From positions 124,001-188,000 of the forward strand of contig JASMMA010000002.1 in NCBI GenBank assembly GCA_030748415.1: a DNA stretch of 64,000 bases, given 5' to 3'. Position numbers and translations under genes: made by a program. The DNA comes from Planctomycetota bacterium (lineage in GTDB: Bacteria > Planctomycetota > UBA1135). Under the pieces are notes generated by a model. That model saw nothing but the letters and a program-made list of their open reading frames with translations. It had not been told where the DNA came from and made no database searches. How positions within the stretch are numbered: position 1 is the first letter of the stretch; each line of letters begins with the position of its first letter. This document shows positions 8,252-17,093 of the stretch, piece by piece.

Positions 8252-9348
8252 TGGGCAACTCCTTGTGCGTGGGAAGCGCAAGCCCAAGCGCTTCGGGTAG
8301 CATCCCATGGTTCGCCGGCTTGGTGAAGGCGGAGGATTGCCGCTCCTTTGGCGGCGGAAATAGCAGCCGCGCCTGCTGTGCCGCCTTCGCGCTCAGTTGA
8401 AGGGACATCGCCAAGGGGCAAAGTGAGGAAAGATTTTCTCGATGGGCCGGATAGAAGGGGGAAGCCCAATGCTCGGAAAGAATCAAAACGCCCCAAGAGC
8501 TCCAAGCTTTGCTCTGCAGTTTTTGCGAAACCAATTCCTGGATCCAAGACTATTTTCTCAGGAGCAACACCTGCAAGCATTGCCCGCGAGGAGCGGCTGG
8601 CGAGGCCGTCCAAAACATCTCCGAGAAGAAAGGCGTAATCGCAGTGTTGGCGCATGTTTGCTGGGGTCCCTTTCATGTGCATGAGCACTAAATCACAACT
8701 ATGGTGGGCAACAACCCCGCCCATCGCCGGATCTTCCAGGGAGCTTACGTCGTTTATCATATGAGCGCCTGCCAAAAGAACCGCCTCAGCAACAGCTGCC
8801 GAGCGCGTGTCCACCGAGATTTTTAAATCGAAACCTCTTAAAAGGTCTATTGCTGGGAGCAGCCTTTCAATTTGAGCGGTGGGTGAAATGGGTTCGGCGC
8901 CTGGGCGAGTACTCTCGGCCCCAAAATCCAGCCAAGTTGCCTTGCCCTCGCAGGCACTTTGGGCAGTGGCGAGCAATTCAGTGGAATTTAAGTGCTTTCC
9001 ACCATCGCTGAAGGAATCTTCTGTGAGATTCAGGACTACCATTAGTTGGGGCTGTGGAAGAGGAGCCGAACATGCGTCCCGACCTGCAGCAACTCGGAGG
9101 GCAATCCAATGAGCGCGGGCGGTAGGGTCATTTAATTCCCCGGTAGCAGTAGCAGGGTCGGGGGAAAGTCCCGGGCTTGGGAAGTAGGACCAAGAGCCGT
9201 CCGGAAGGGGGCCATTCACCCAAAGGCCCAGCTCCCGCAACAAGTTGATGCAGGTTTCAGACTGCGGGTCGGGCCCGCGCCACCACCCCTCACCCAGAGG
9301 GCAAGCTTGGTGGGGTTGTTCGAAGTGCGGGAGTGTCCAGGGGTCCAT
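8248..9348 (-). CDS. folP: dihydropteroate synthase with N-terminal extension
   Basis: DHPS condenses p-aminobenzoate with 6-hydroxymethyl-dihydropterin pyrophosphate in folate synthesis. The catalytic barrel starts at about residue 100 with VVLNLTEDSFSDGG (family NVTPDSFSDGG), followed by DFGAESTRPGA, SVDTRSAAVAEA, MINDVSS and near the end LSGPSRKSF. At 366 residues it is about 90 longer than E. coli FolP. The extra N-terminal stretch (Trp/Pro/Gly rich) is of unknown function. It sits 14 bp after ftsH and overlaps cdaA. The folP-ftsH proximity is familiar from other bacteria, but folP followed directly by cdaA is less so. Confidence 0.93.
   Translation of the reverse strand: MDPWTLPHFEQPHQACPLGEGWWRGPDPQSETCINLLRELGLWVNGPLPDGSWSYFPSPGLSPDPATATGELNDPTARAHWIALRVAAGRDACSAPLPQPQLMVVLNLTEDSFSDGGKHLNSTELLATAQSACEGKATWLDFGAESTRPGAEPISPTAQIERLLPAIDLLRGFDLKISVDTRSAAVAEAVLLAGAHMINDVSSLEDPAMGGVVAHHSCDLVLMHMKGTPANMRQHCDYAFLLGDVLDGLASRSSRAMLAGVAPEKIVLDPGIGFAKTAEQSLELLGRFDSFRALGFPLLSGPSRKSFLTLPLGDVPSTEREGGTAGAAAISAAKGAAILRLHQAGEPWDATRSAWACASHAQGVAQ
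8259..8264 (-). promoter_or_regulatory. ribosome-binding site deciding the cdaA start
   Basis: AAGGAG on the minus strand, spaced 7 nt from the ATG at 8251, lies inside the end of folP. It fixes the cdaA start at 8251 rather than at the upstream ATG at 8308. Confidence 0.75.
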
Positions 9349-9362
9349 TCGGCCCTGGCAGT

Positions 9363-11570
9363 TTAATCTTCCGGCGTTGGAACGGGTGGCGGAGGTGCTT
9401 GGGGACGCAACTCAACAGGGAGAACGGACCCTTCCATTAGCTGTTCTACTTCTGCCCCGGAAATGGTTTCATGCATCAATAGGGCCTCTGTGACTCGTTC
9501 CATGGATTCTTTATTTTCCATGATGGTTTGGCGGGCGGTGGTCTGAGCAGTTGTCAAGAGACGCCGAACTTCTTCATCAATTTCTCGCACAGTTTCTTCG
9601 GAGTGGTCCTTGCCAACCCGAAATTCGGTACCCAGAAATTCCGAACCGCTTCGTTCGGCAAAATTAACAGGGCCAATGACCTCGGACATTCCCCATTCGG
9701 TGACCATCATCTTGGCCATTCGGGTGGCGCGGCTAATGTCGCTAGAAGCACCAGCAGTAATGTCATCACAGAACTGTTCCTCAGCAACGCGGCCGCCATA
9801 AAGAACCGCGAGTTCGGCTTCGAGCTGTTTCTTGGAAAGATGCAAGCGGTCTTTCTCAGGTAACATCATTGTCGAGCCAAGGGCCATACCACGCGGGATA
9901 ATGGTGACTTTATGTAGCGGTTCGGTGTTTTCAAGGAGGACATTCAAGACTGCGTGCCCCGCTTCGTGATAAGCGGTGATGCGTTTGTCTTCTGGCTCCA
10001 GGACTCGCGAGCGTTTTTCCCGACCAAAGCGAACTTTGTCGCGAGCCTCCTCAAAGTCAGCTTGAGTTACGGAACCGCGGTCAGCCATCGCAGCGTTGAT
10101 GGCAGCCTCATTGACTAGGGCAGCAATTTCCGCACCGGAAAAACCTGGCGTGCCGCGTGCGACTTCGCCTAAATCTACAGCAGGGTCCAAGGTGACATTT
10201 GTTGCGTGTACAGCCAGGATTGCTGCGCGCCCGGCTACATCAGGGAGGTCAATGTTGATTTCTCGATCGAAACGCCCGGGTCGTAGTAGGGCGGGGTCTA
10301 GAACATCTGGCCTGTTGGTGGCGGCCATCAAGATGATGCCGTCATCAGTTCCAAACCCGTCCATTTCAACCAGGATTGCATTGAGGGTTTGCTCGCGTTC
10401 GTCGTGACCACCGCCCATTCCGGAACCGCGCTTCCGCCCAACGGCATCGATTTCGTCGAGAAACACAATGCAAGGAGCGGAACTGCGAGCTTGTTTGAAC
10501 AAATCGCGAACGCGGCTGGCGCCAACTCCAACGAACATTTCCACGAAGTCGGAGCCACTAATTGAGAGGAAGGGAACTTCGGCTTCGCCTGCAATGGCCT
10601 TAGCGAGCAATGTTTTCCCTGTGCCGGGAGGGCCTACAAGGAGAACGCCGCGCGGGATACGGCCACCCAACTTTTTAAACTTGTCGGGGTTCTTGAGGAA
10701 CTGAATGATTTCCTCGACTTCTTCTTTTGCCTCGTCAATTCCTGCAACATCTTTGAAGGTTGTTTGGGTATCACTTTCTTTGTTGTGGAGCTTGGCGCGG
10801 GATCGTCCAAAGGACATCATCCCCTGGCCTTGGCCTTTCATTTGTCGCGCAAACAAAAACCAAAAAAGTCCAATCAGAAGAAGAATAGGGCCGAAGGTGG
10901 AGAAAAAGTAAAGGAGCGCAGAGTTGTGCTCTTCTGTCAGTAGCCCTTTCGCTAAATCAAAGTTGAGGCCGCTTTCTAAAGTTGCATTTTGATCGCGGAG
11001 AGTGCGGGATAGAGATGCAAAGTTGGTCTCTCCATTCGCACCCACAATTTCGGAATAGTGAAGACCCGTTGCGTCCGCCCAATCTACAAAAAAGCGGTAA
11101 GAGATTTTGGTTTCTCCATCCAAGTTGTCTGGATCAACAGGTTCGATAAGTCGAATGGGGTAACCCTTCAACAATTGGATTTCCTCGCTCGCGATTTTTT
11201 CGCGAAGCTCCTTTTCTCCAATTGTGGACTCTAGCTCCTTTGCATTTAGTTCCCGAACTCGGTCCTTTACATCAGCAGTATCAGGAAGAGTGACTGCAAT
11301 TCGAACAGGGCGTCCATCCACCCCGGTTTCAGTGAGCATGGCCGAAATCTTGGTCGGGCTGTTGATTTCAGGGCTCTCAATTTGGTCGCTATACAGTCGG
11401 TACCAAAACTCGTCCTCGGAAATTGTGCGAGAAGGGGTGTCCGACCCATAAAGGATGAGCAAGAGCAGCAACATGCTGCTAATCAACAAAACGGGGCCAA
11501 TATTCCGCTTGGGGTTTTGCTTGTCGGGATTTTGGTCGGGTTCGGGGTTCTGGTTATCCATTTTTATCAT
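9363..11570 (-). CDS. ftsH: ATP-dependent zinc metalloprotease FtsH
   Basis: This membrane-anchored AAA+ protease degrades misfolded and regulatory membrane or cytosolic proteins as a hexamer. The 735-residue protein has a Pro/Asn-rich N-terminus, a first membrane segment ([15 protein letters not shown], about 27-41), a periplasmic domain of about 175 residues and a second segment (about 218-240). Walker A GPPGTGKT is at 313-320, Walker B VFLDEID at about 369-375, and the second region of homology [20 protein letters not shown] follows. The zinc site HEAGH is at 535-539. The C-terminus is Pro rich ([12 protein letters not shown]). The ATG at 11570 overlaps the LptE-like gene by 17 bp; an in-frame ATG at 11561 is also possible. 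Confidence 0.97.
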   Translation of the reverse strand: MIKMDNQNPEPDQNPDKQNPKRNIGPVLLISSMLLLLLILYGSDTPSRTISEDEFWYRLYSDQIESPEINSPTKISAMLTETGVDGRPVRIAVTLPDTADVKDRVRELNAKELESTIGEKELREKIASEEIQLLKGYPIRLIEPVDPDNLDGETKISYRFFVDWADATGLHYSEIVGANGETNFASLSRTLRDQNATLESGLNFDLAKGLLTEEHNSALLYFFSTFGPILLLIGLFWFLFARQMKGQGQGMMSFGRSRAKLHNKESDTQTTFKDVAGIDEAKEEVEEIIQFLKNPDKFKKLGGRIPRGVLLVGPPGTGKTLLAKAIAGEAEVPFLSISGSDFVEMFVGVGASRVRDLFKQARSSAPCIVFLDEIDAVGRKRGSGMGGGHDEREQTLNAILVEMDGFGTDDGIILMAATNRPDVLDPALLRPGRFDREINIDLPDVAGRAAILAVHATNVTLDPAVDLGEVARGTPGFSGAEIAALVNEAAINAAMADRGSVTQADFEEARDKVRFGREKRSRVLEPEDKRITAYHEAGHAVLNVLLENTEPLHKVTIIPRGMALGSTMMLPEKDRLHLSKKQLEAELAVLYGGRVAEEQFCDDITAGASSDISRATRMAKMMVTEWGMSEVIGPVNFAERSGSEFLGTEFRVGKDHSEETVREIDEEVRRLLTTAQTTARQTIMENKESMERVTEALLMHETISGAEVEQLMEGSVLPVELRPQAPPPPVPTPED

Positions 11571-12057
11571 TTGCCACGGAAGTGAAATCCGCGTGCACCT
11601 TGATTACGACCGACTCGGCCATCCAATCGAGGATTTCTTCAATTGCTTGTTTCTCGTCTTCGTCCTCAGAGGGAAGATATTCAAGTGTTTGTTCTAAAGA
11701 ACCACCTGAAAAAGTCTCGCCGTGTGAGTTTTCAAGGGTCCAAGTAAGGACAACGGTGGCGGTGCCAACGATGGCACCACCGATTTTGCTCCGAACAGGT
11801 GCACCTCGGCGAATCTCTTGAATGGAGCTACGAAGAATGTAGTCCGGATTCTCGGAGCTGAAGCGAAGATGCAACAGCCGCTGGAGGTCCTTGCGGAGTG
11901 CGCTTGTAAAGCTGACTTCGGCACCACGCCAACGAGTTGGATTCTCGGATGGGGGAACTGAAATAGTAGCCCCAGCTCCAACCCCAGGTTCGAGCAGTTT
12001 GTAACCACAGGAAGAAATGGTTGCGGCAATCCAAAGAAAAAGGGCAGCGCGAATCAC
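11554..12057 (-). CDS. LptE-like outer-membrane LPS-assembly lipoprotein
   Basis: The 167-residue product has a short lipoprotein signal with lipobox ISSC (Cys17) followed by GYKL. The CGY(K/H)L start is typical of the LptE family, which plugs the LptD barrel in LPS export. The rest alternates polar and hydrophobic residues around a segment resembling the family's weakly conserved core (PDYILRSSIQEI, then TLENSHGETF). It lies between a BamD-like lipoprotein (ATGA overlap) and ftsH, so two outer-membrane assembly factors are encoded together. Planctomycetes commonly encode such LptE-like proteins, but conservation is low and the exact role is inferred. Confidence 0.65.
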   Translation of the reverse strand: MIRAALFLWIAATISSCGYKLLEPGVGAGATISVPPSENPTRWRGAEVSFTSALRKDLQRLLHLRFSSENPDYILRSSIQEIRRGAPVRSKIGGAIVGTATVVLTWTLENSHGETFSGGSLEQTLEYLPSEDEDEKQAIEEILDWMAESVVIKVHADFTSVANDKNG

Positions 12058-13091
12058 GACGAAGATTCCGATTCCTCTCCTGGGAGTGGGCCGTCTTCGG
12101 CAGGAAGTTCGTCAAGACGGGCGCGAGCTTTTTTGATGGCACCTTGAAATTGAAGTGCGAGGGCGGCTTTGTAATGAAGCCGTGCTCCACGGGTGTTGCC
12201 AATCGTTCTATAAAAGTCGCCAATTAGAATTTCTCGGTTTGCAAGAGTCGCGCGCAAAGCAAAAAGAGCCCTAACGGCATCATCTTTGTAAAGGCCATTT
12301 GGCCATCCTTGCAAGTACTGTTGAAATTGATTAATAGTCAATTCGATGAGTTCCCCGTCACATTCAGGGCCGCTAATTATTTCGAATCCGCACATTCCCA
12401 ATCGGAATGTGGCAAGGTCGGAATATTCCGACGCTGGGTGATAGCGGAGAAGACCCAAGTATTCCAACTTTGCTTCATCAAAGTCGCGGCTGTCAAAGAG
12501 GTAGTTTGCGGCCGCAACTCGAGCGCGGGGGGCGAATGGGCTGTTCGGTGCCCACGCAGCCAAGTTCTGGAGAGTGACAACTCCTCGATAACGGTCCGTA
12601 AAAATCCCGAGGGCCTTTCGTTTTCCTTCAAGGAGTTCCAAGGCCATGGAATAAAGCCGCTCTTCAACAACTTCAGATGTACCGGCGGCACCCCCAAAAA
12701 GAAGATAAGCCTCATAGTGGTGAATTGCTTGATCCCAATCTTCTTTTAGGTAGGCGATGTCGCCTGCAAGAAGATTGAATTCAATTTTGGAACTCCGGTC
12801 AAAGTCATCGTCGTCCAGGCGGTAGAGAGTGGACCAAACTTCCGAAACGCGATCTTCGTTTGCTGCTTCGAGGGCAGTCAAAAACTCAGCATGGGATAGT
12901 CCCAAGTGGGGAACGGTTGCAGTTTGTTCGGCCTCTTCCAGGGTTCTTCGATTTCGAATGTCAATTTCTGAACCGGTAAGAATGTGGTTCCGCAATTGAT
13001 TCAACTCGCTGGCGCCATAGGGTTGCAGGATTTGTTGGGCGCACGACGAAAGGCCAAGAGCCAGGAGGGCAAGGGGGAGGATGAATCTCAA
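12054..13091 (-). CDS. TPR lipoprotein, BamD/YfiO-like
   Basis: The proposed start is a TTG at 13091 that overlaps the recO stop as TTGA, giving a 345-residue lipoprotein: hydrophobic signal RFILPLALLALGLSSC with Cys17 as lipid-bearing residue. An ATG at 13241 in the same frame would add 50 Pro/Arg-rich residues inside recO and bury the signal peptide, so I reject it. The mature protein has TPR-like helical repeats (AGDIAYLKEDWDQAIHHYEA, FDSRDFDEAKLEYLGLLRYH, RTIGNTRGARLHYKAALAL). It resembles BamD/YfiO, the TPR lipoprotein of the outer-membrane barrel assembly machine, and lies next to an LptE-like gene. No clear ribosome-binding site precedes the TTG, so translation may depend on coupling to recO. 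Confidence 0.7.
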   Translation of the reverse strand: MRFILPLALLALGLSSCAQQILQPYGASELNQLRNHILTGSEIDIRNRRTLEEAEQTATVPHLGLSHAEFLTALEAANEDRVSEVWSTLYRLDDDDFDRSSKIEFNLLAGDIAYLKEDWDQAIHHYEAYLLFGGAAGTSEVVEERLYSMALELLEGKRKALGIFTDRYRGVVTLQNLAAWAPNSPFAPRARVAAANYLFDSRDFDEAKLEYLGLLRYHPASEYSDLATFRLGMCGFEIISGPECDGELIELTINQFQQYLQGWPNGLYKDDAVRALFALRATLANREILIGDFYRTIGNTRGARLHYKAALALQFQGAIKKARARLDELPAEDGPLPGEESESSS

Positions 13092-13828
13092 CGATTTAGG
13101 GTGACTTGGCGTTGGCGTAGAGCGTCCCAAGCGCGCGGCGGTCTTTCCAGGTGGAAGTGGAGGAACTCGCCCAAGATTGTAAGGGCTTCCTCTTGCAGGG
13201 CAGGCTCTAGGTCGTCCAATATGGATGGATTTTCTCGGCAATTAAGAAGAAGGTGCCGGGCACCGTTGGTGATGCGGCGGGAATGGCCTTCAGGGCGAGG
13301 AGAATCTAGAGGAAGTACGCCGCCAGATTCGTAGTGAAACCAAAGTGGCGCCTCCGTTTCGGGCTCTACACTCAGTTGAGGGTCAAGGCCCAATAACGAG
13401 AGAGCATCTAGGAGGCCGGTGCAAAGCAAATCATCCAGTTCAAAACCCTGATGTATGGTTTGGAGAACCCGAAGTAAGAATCGAAACACCGGTCCAGAGT
13501 CTGGGCCGGGAGGCGCGGCGAGCTCAGCAAGTTCCCCAAAAAGGCCCGCAGCGGCCAAATTTTCAGGGCTATTCGAAAGGCCGGACATTCGGTCTAAAAG
13601 CCGGCATCGATAAAGCTGTTGAAAATCAGAGTTGAGTGGGCCACCAATTTCTACTTCGACAAGAGCCCAAGTGTCCAAGACCCCCATGTGACCACTCTTC
13701 GCTTTGTAGGCGCCTTTCGCTCGAAGGAGGAGGGTTCCATTGCCCGGAGTTAAAACTCTGACTGCGAGTGAACTTTCGGACCAAGGCCAGCGTCGGAGAA
13801 CGATAGCCGGCGTGGTTTGCCTTTTCAT
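13088..13828 (-). CDS. recO: DNA repair protein RecO
   Basis: RecO loads RecA onto SSB-coated single-stranded DNA together with RecR/RecF. The 246-residue length fits the family. The N-terminal OB-fold opens with the characteristic AIVLRRWPWSESSLAVRVLTP and GTLLLRAKGAYKAKSG; the rest is the helical domain. It overlaps the CorC-like gene by 4 bp (ATGA) upstream and the BamD-like gene by 4 bp downstream. The CorC/RecO adjacency is a known housekeeping neighbourhood. Confidence 0.88.
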   Translation of the reverse strand: MKRQTTPAIVLRRWPWSESSLAVRVLTPGNGTLLLRAKGAYKAKSGHMGVLDTWALVEVEIGGPLNSDFQQLYRCRLLDRMSGLSNSPENLAAAGLFGELAELAAPPGPDSGPVFRFLLRVLQTIHQGFELDDLLCTGLLDALSLLGLDPQLSVEPETEAPLWFHYESGGVLPLDSPRPEGHSRRITNGARHLLLNCRENPSILDDLEPALQEEALTILGEFLHFHLERPPRAWDALRQRQVTLNR

Positions 13829-15075
13829 TGGGAGCCGTTTGAGTTTTTCTCGTCTAACTTTAACAAGCGGACTTTCCGAATTCTTCGGTCATCAACATCA
13901 AGTATTTGAAAAGAGAGGTTTCCCAGGCGGAGCGTTTGATTCGGTTGTGGAATACAGCCAAATCGGTCAAAGAGAAGGCCGGCAAGAGTGTCAAAGTCTT
14001 CATCTTCAGGAAGGTTGCAATCGAATTCTTCGTTGAGATCGGCAATACCGTACCGACCATCGACTAAAAGGGTATCCGGTGCTTCTTTCTCGAAGAAAAG
14101 AGATTCATCTTCGGGGTCGTGTTCGTCTTCGATTTCACCTACGATTTCTTCCATTAAGTCTTCCATTGAAACCACACCGGCTGTTCCACCGTATTCATCA
14201 ACCACAACTGCGAGGTGTGTGCGGCGACGGCGCAACTCTTCAAAAAGAGCAGGAACGCGCATTGTTTCTGGAACGAAATAGGGCCTCCGCATTTGGGATT
14301 TCACCAACAATTCACTCGGATTTGAATGTTTTTCAAAAAGCTCTAATGAATCCTTGAGGTAATAAACGCCGCATACATGGTCGAGATCTTCTTCGTAAAC
14401 AAGAATGCGCGAATGGCCATCTTCGCGTGAAACACGCAACGCCTCTTCGATACTCGCATCGGCAGGAACGGCAGTAAGGTCTGTGCGTGGAGTCATGACC
14501 TCGGCGGCGTCAGTTTCAGGAAGCTCAATCACATGTGCAATCATTTTGCGTTCGGATTCATCCAGTTCCTGTTCCCGTTCTTGGCCGCGCGCGACTTCAA
14601 CAAGATCCGCCGCGAGTTGGTCCTGAGCGCGTTGGCCAATATCGGCTCCAAAGAAACGAAGGGTCGCGTGCAATAGAATTGTGATAGGGCGAAGTGGAAT
14701 TGAAAAGAGGCGCAATACAGGGAGAGCCCAAAGAACAATGCGAACTCCGCGGCCGCGGGTGACCATTGAAGGGATGCCCTCAAGCAAGATACCGGCCAAG
14801 AGTGCGGCGCTTGACCAAACTGGCCATTTGGAAGTTGGTGCTAAAAGCTCCGTGTGCTGAATCAATAAGGTGGCGGTTGCGACAACACAGGCCAATCGGA
14901 CCAGACCGGCGGTTGCGATGAGGTGCTCAGAAGTTTCCTCAAGGTTCTTCTCTAACTTTTCTTGCCGCTGGCGAGGAAGAACATCCAGAAGCGAGCCGCG
15001 AATGGGCGAGGAGAGAAGGCTACGCAGACCACCTGCGATGGCGCCGAACAAAATGAGAAGGGCCGGGAGAATCAA
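13825..15075 (-). CDS. CorC/TlyC-type CBS-domain membrane protein
   Basis: This 416-residue protein starts with hydrophobic segments (about 1-15, 58-75, 85-100, 112-130) resembling a CNNM transmembrane domain. It continues with a CBS pair (VMTPRTDLTAVPADASIEEAL, DGHSRILVYEEDLDHVCGVY, later TRRTHLAVVVDEYGGTAGVV) and a C-terminal CorC_HlyC transporter-associated domain (DTLLVDGRYGIADLNEEF ... DTLAGLLFDRFG). Relatives take part in Mg/Co efflux or tolerance. It is the promoter-proximal gene of the long minus-strand run and is divergent from hutI across a 50-bp gap that must hold both promoters or parts of them. Confidence 0.85.
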   Translation of the reverse strand: MILPALLILFGAIAGGLRSLLSSPIRGSLLDVLPRQRQEKLEKNLEETSEHLIATAGLVRLACVVATATLLIQHTELLAPTSKWPVWSSAALLAGILLEGIPSMVTRGRGVRIVLWALPVLRLFSIPLRPITILLHATLRFFGADIGQRAQDQLAADLVEVARGQEREQELDESERKMIAHVIELPETDAAEVMTPRTDLTAVPADASIEEALRVSREDGHSRILVYEEDLDHVCGVYYLKDSLELFEKHSNPSELLVKSQMRRPYFVPETMRVPALFEELRRRRTHLAVVVDEYGGTAGVVSMEDLMEEIVGEIEDEHDPEDESLFFEKEAPDTLLVDGRYGIADLNEEFDCNLPEDEDFDTLAGLLFDRFGCIPQPNQTLRLGNLSFQILDVDDRRIRKVRLLKLDEKNSNGSQ

Positions 15076-15125
15076 GTTGCACCGATATTACCACCCCTTT
15101 GGAGCCGGGAGTAGGATGTCCCCTC

Positions 15126-16367
15126 ATGGCGCGAAAACCCTGCGACTATCTTTTGTGCGGAATCGGTGAACTTTACACAATGGACTCCGGTTCGCCCGGG
15201 TTCGTTGCCGCCCCCGATTTGGAGTCTTTGCCTGTTCTGGCCAACGGCGCCGTTGCTGTTTTGAACGGAAAAGTGGCGTTTGTTGGGTCTGAGACGGAAT
15301 TGAAAGAACAATATGAACCTGCGGAGGTAGTGAATCTGAAGGGGGCTCTTTTGGTTCCTGGCCTAGTTGATGCCCACACTCATCCGGCATTTGCAGAGGG
15401 CCGGGCTGAAGAATTTGATTGGCGGGCGAGAGGGTTGTCTTATTTGGAAATTGCCAAACGCGGCGGCGGGATATTGTCGAGCGTTCGTGCAGTTCGCGAA
15501 GCCAGTGAAGAAGAACTCACTGCCCAAGTTGTGGCCCATTTTCAGCGCATGCAGGCCCACGGGACCGTGGCCTGCGAAGCAAAGTCCGGTTATGGCCTGA
15601 CCTTGGAAGATGAAGTTAAGTCTCTTCGGGCAATCAAGGCCGGGGCCGAGGCCACTGGAATGGAGGTTCTCCCCACCTTTTTGGGGGCCCACATGGTGCC
15701 GCAAGAGTTCAAGGAAAAACCGGATCGATATGTGGAAATACTTTGCGAGGAGGTACTTCCGGCAATTTTTGAACAGGGCCTCGCTCGTGCGGCTGATGTT
15801 TTTATTGAAGACCACGCATTTACTCTTGAGCGGGCCGAACGATATTTGTCCAGAGCTTCTGATTTAGGGTTCGCCCTACGGGTGCATAGCGACCAATTTG
15901 CCAATGTCGGAGGGACCGAGTTGGCGGTATCTCTTGGTGCTGAAAGCGTGGACCACCTCGAAGTTCTTTCTGATGCGGGTCTAGACGCGCTTGTTACTAG
16001 TGGGACCACTTGTGCTGGTCTCCTTCCCACTGTTCCTCACTTCCTTCGCCAAGACGCAGATGCGCCCGCCCATAAACTTTTGAAGGCGGGGGTCCCCTGG
16101 TTCGTGGCTACTGACTTCAATCCTGGATCCTGCTATACCGCGAGTCTTCCTGAGGCTGCTCATTTTGCTCGAATTCGGCTCAATTTGACCGCATTGGAGG
16201 CGTTGGCCGGGATGACACTTCATGCTGCGACCAGCCTTGGGGCTGGGGACCGGCTTGGCCGAATTGCTCCTGGGTACGAAGCTCGATTTACGATTTTGGA
16301 TCTTCCGGACCTTTTTCACTTTGGATATGGTCTTGGGGAGAACCCTGCTCGGATTTGGTCCCCCTAA
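15126..16367 (+). CDS. hutI: imidazolonepropionase
   Basis: HutI hydrolyses 4-imidazolone-5-propionate to N-formimino-L-glutamate in histidine degradation. The 413-residue protein has the amidohydrolase HTH metal motif (VDAHTHPAF, residues 84-86), the family segment RGLSYLEIAKRGGGI, the EAKSGYGL segment, the second metal histidine region (RVHSDQF, then VDHLE) and ATDFNPGS with the final metal aspartate. I chose the ATG at 15126; an in-frame upstream start at 15099 adds nine residues and lacks support. No other hut genes are in the window, so it may stand apart from the rest of the pathway. Confidence 0.93.
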   Translation: MARKPCDYLLCGIGELYTMDSGSPGFVAAPDLESLPVLANGAVAVLNGKVAFVGSETELKEQYEPAEVVNLKGALLVPGLVDAHTHPAFAEGRAEEFDWRARGLSYLEIAKRGGGILSSVRAVREASEEELTAQVVAHFQRMQAHGTVACEAKSGYGLTLEDEVKSLRAIKAGAEATGMEVLPTFLGAHMVPQEFKEKPDRYVEILCEEVLPAIFEQGLARAADVFIEDHAFTLERAERYLSRASDLGFALRVHSDQFANVGGTELAVSLGAESVDHLEVLSDAGLDALVTSGTTCAGLLPTVPHFLRQDADAPAHKLLKAGVPWFVATDFNPGSCYTASLPEAAHFARIRLNLTALEALAGMTLHAATSLGAGDRLGRIAPGYEARFTILDLPDLFHFGYGLGENPARIWSP

Positions 16368-16447
16368 GCGAGAGGCCTCTCCAGCCTTGAAAAGCCGCAA
16401 GTTCTGCCCCACAAGGGGCTTGGAAGTGATAGACTTGAGTTGAAGAC

Positions 16448-16455
16448 AAAGGAGG
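16448..16455 (+). promoter_or_regulatory. strong ribosome-binding site of the CBS-domain gene
   Basis: AAAGGAGG ends five bases before the ATG at 16461. This is one of the few canonical Shine-Dalgarno sequences in the window and decides this start. Confidence 0.8.
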
Positions 16456-16460
16456 CTTTT

Positions 16461-16877
16461 ATGTCTGAAGTAAGGAGTTTGGTTGGAAAGCAGAAGCGGG
16501 TGGTGTTTGTGGAAGCAGGCGCGACTGTGCGTGATGCTGCCAAGGCGATGGCCCAGGCCAATGTCGGCTGCACTGCCGTCATGGAAGGGTCCCGTCTCGC
16601 CGGTTTGTTCACCGAGCGGGATGTTTTGAAGAGAGTTCTGTTGAACGATTTGGATGTCGATGAGGTCTTTGTGTCCGATGTGATGACCCGGGACATCGTG
16701 ACCACTCGAGCAGATATAGACATCCGCCTGGCTCGGATTCTGATGCGCGAGCATCACATTCGGCACCTGCCTGTATTGGAAGATGATGATGCCCTTTTGG
16801 GGGTCCTTTCCATTCGGGATCTCGTCCTCGAAGAAATCGAGGAAGTGCGGCGATATTTACACCTAGAAGAAGGCTAG
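16461..16877 (+). CDS. tandem CBS-domain protein
   Basis: The 138-residue protein consists of two CBS motifs forming one Bateman module. The first is VFVEAGATVRDAAKAMAQANVGCTAV with GLFTERDVLKRVL. The second is VSDVMTRDIVTTRADIDIRLARILM with HIRHLPVLEDDDALLGVLSIRDLV. Such stand-alone proteins sense adenine nucleotides. The ATG at 16461 is set by a near-perfect ribosome-binding site (AAAGGAGG at 16448-16455); an in-frame ATG at 16440 lies upstream of it. The last base of the stop codon is the first base of a 168-bp inverted-repeat element. Confidence 0.9.
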   Translation: MSEVRSLVGKQKRVVFVEAGATVRDAAKAMAQANVGCTAVMEGSRLAGLFTERDVLKRVLLNDLDVDEVFVSDVMTRDIVTTRADIDIRLARILMREHHIRHLPVLEDDDALLGVLSIRDLVLEEIEEVRRYLHLEEG

Positions 16878-17044
16878 GACTCTGACACAATCGGCTGGGT
16901 CACTTCCCCTTCTAAGTCTAGGATTGCTATAGCTTTAGGAAGGAAAAATAGAATAGGCCTAGCCCCTGGGCTTTTTTCTTCTCTAGGTCCTTTACCTGAA
17001 TGGACTTATCCAGGGAAGTGACCCAGCCGATTGTGTCAGTGTCC
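16877..17044 (+). repeat. 168-bp element with 32-bp terminal inverted repeats
   Basis: The arms 16877-16908 and 17013-17044 are inverted copies. The inner 27 bp (16882-16908 against 17013-17039) match perfectly, and the outer five match with one mismatch. The centre (104 bp) has no ORF but includes a short GC-rich hairpin followed by six T residues (16961-16977). Size and structure fit a MITE or a REP doublet mobilised by a Y1-type transposase elsewhere. It lies between the CBS gene, whose stop codon it touches, and the thiolase gene, and could also terminate transcription. No clear target-site duplication is seen. Confidence 0.75.
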
Positions 17045-17093
17045 ATAGGTTTTATGGGGAGGGTAGAATCCGCGGCTTCCGGCCCCCTTCCGG

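Noticed and set aside
13092-13241. A longer N-terminus for the BamD-like lipoprotein from an ATG at 13241.
   Set aside because: The extra 50 residues are Pro/Arg rich, lie wholly inside recO and would place the lipoprotein signal internally.
16877-17044. Considered as a CRISPR repeat or tRNA-like structure.
   Set aside because: Only one inverted pair occurs, with no direct spaced repeats, and the arms do not form a cloverleaf.
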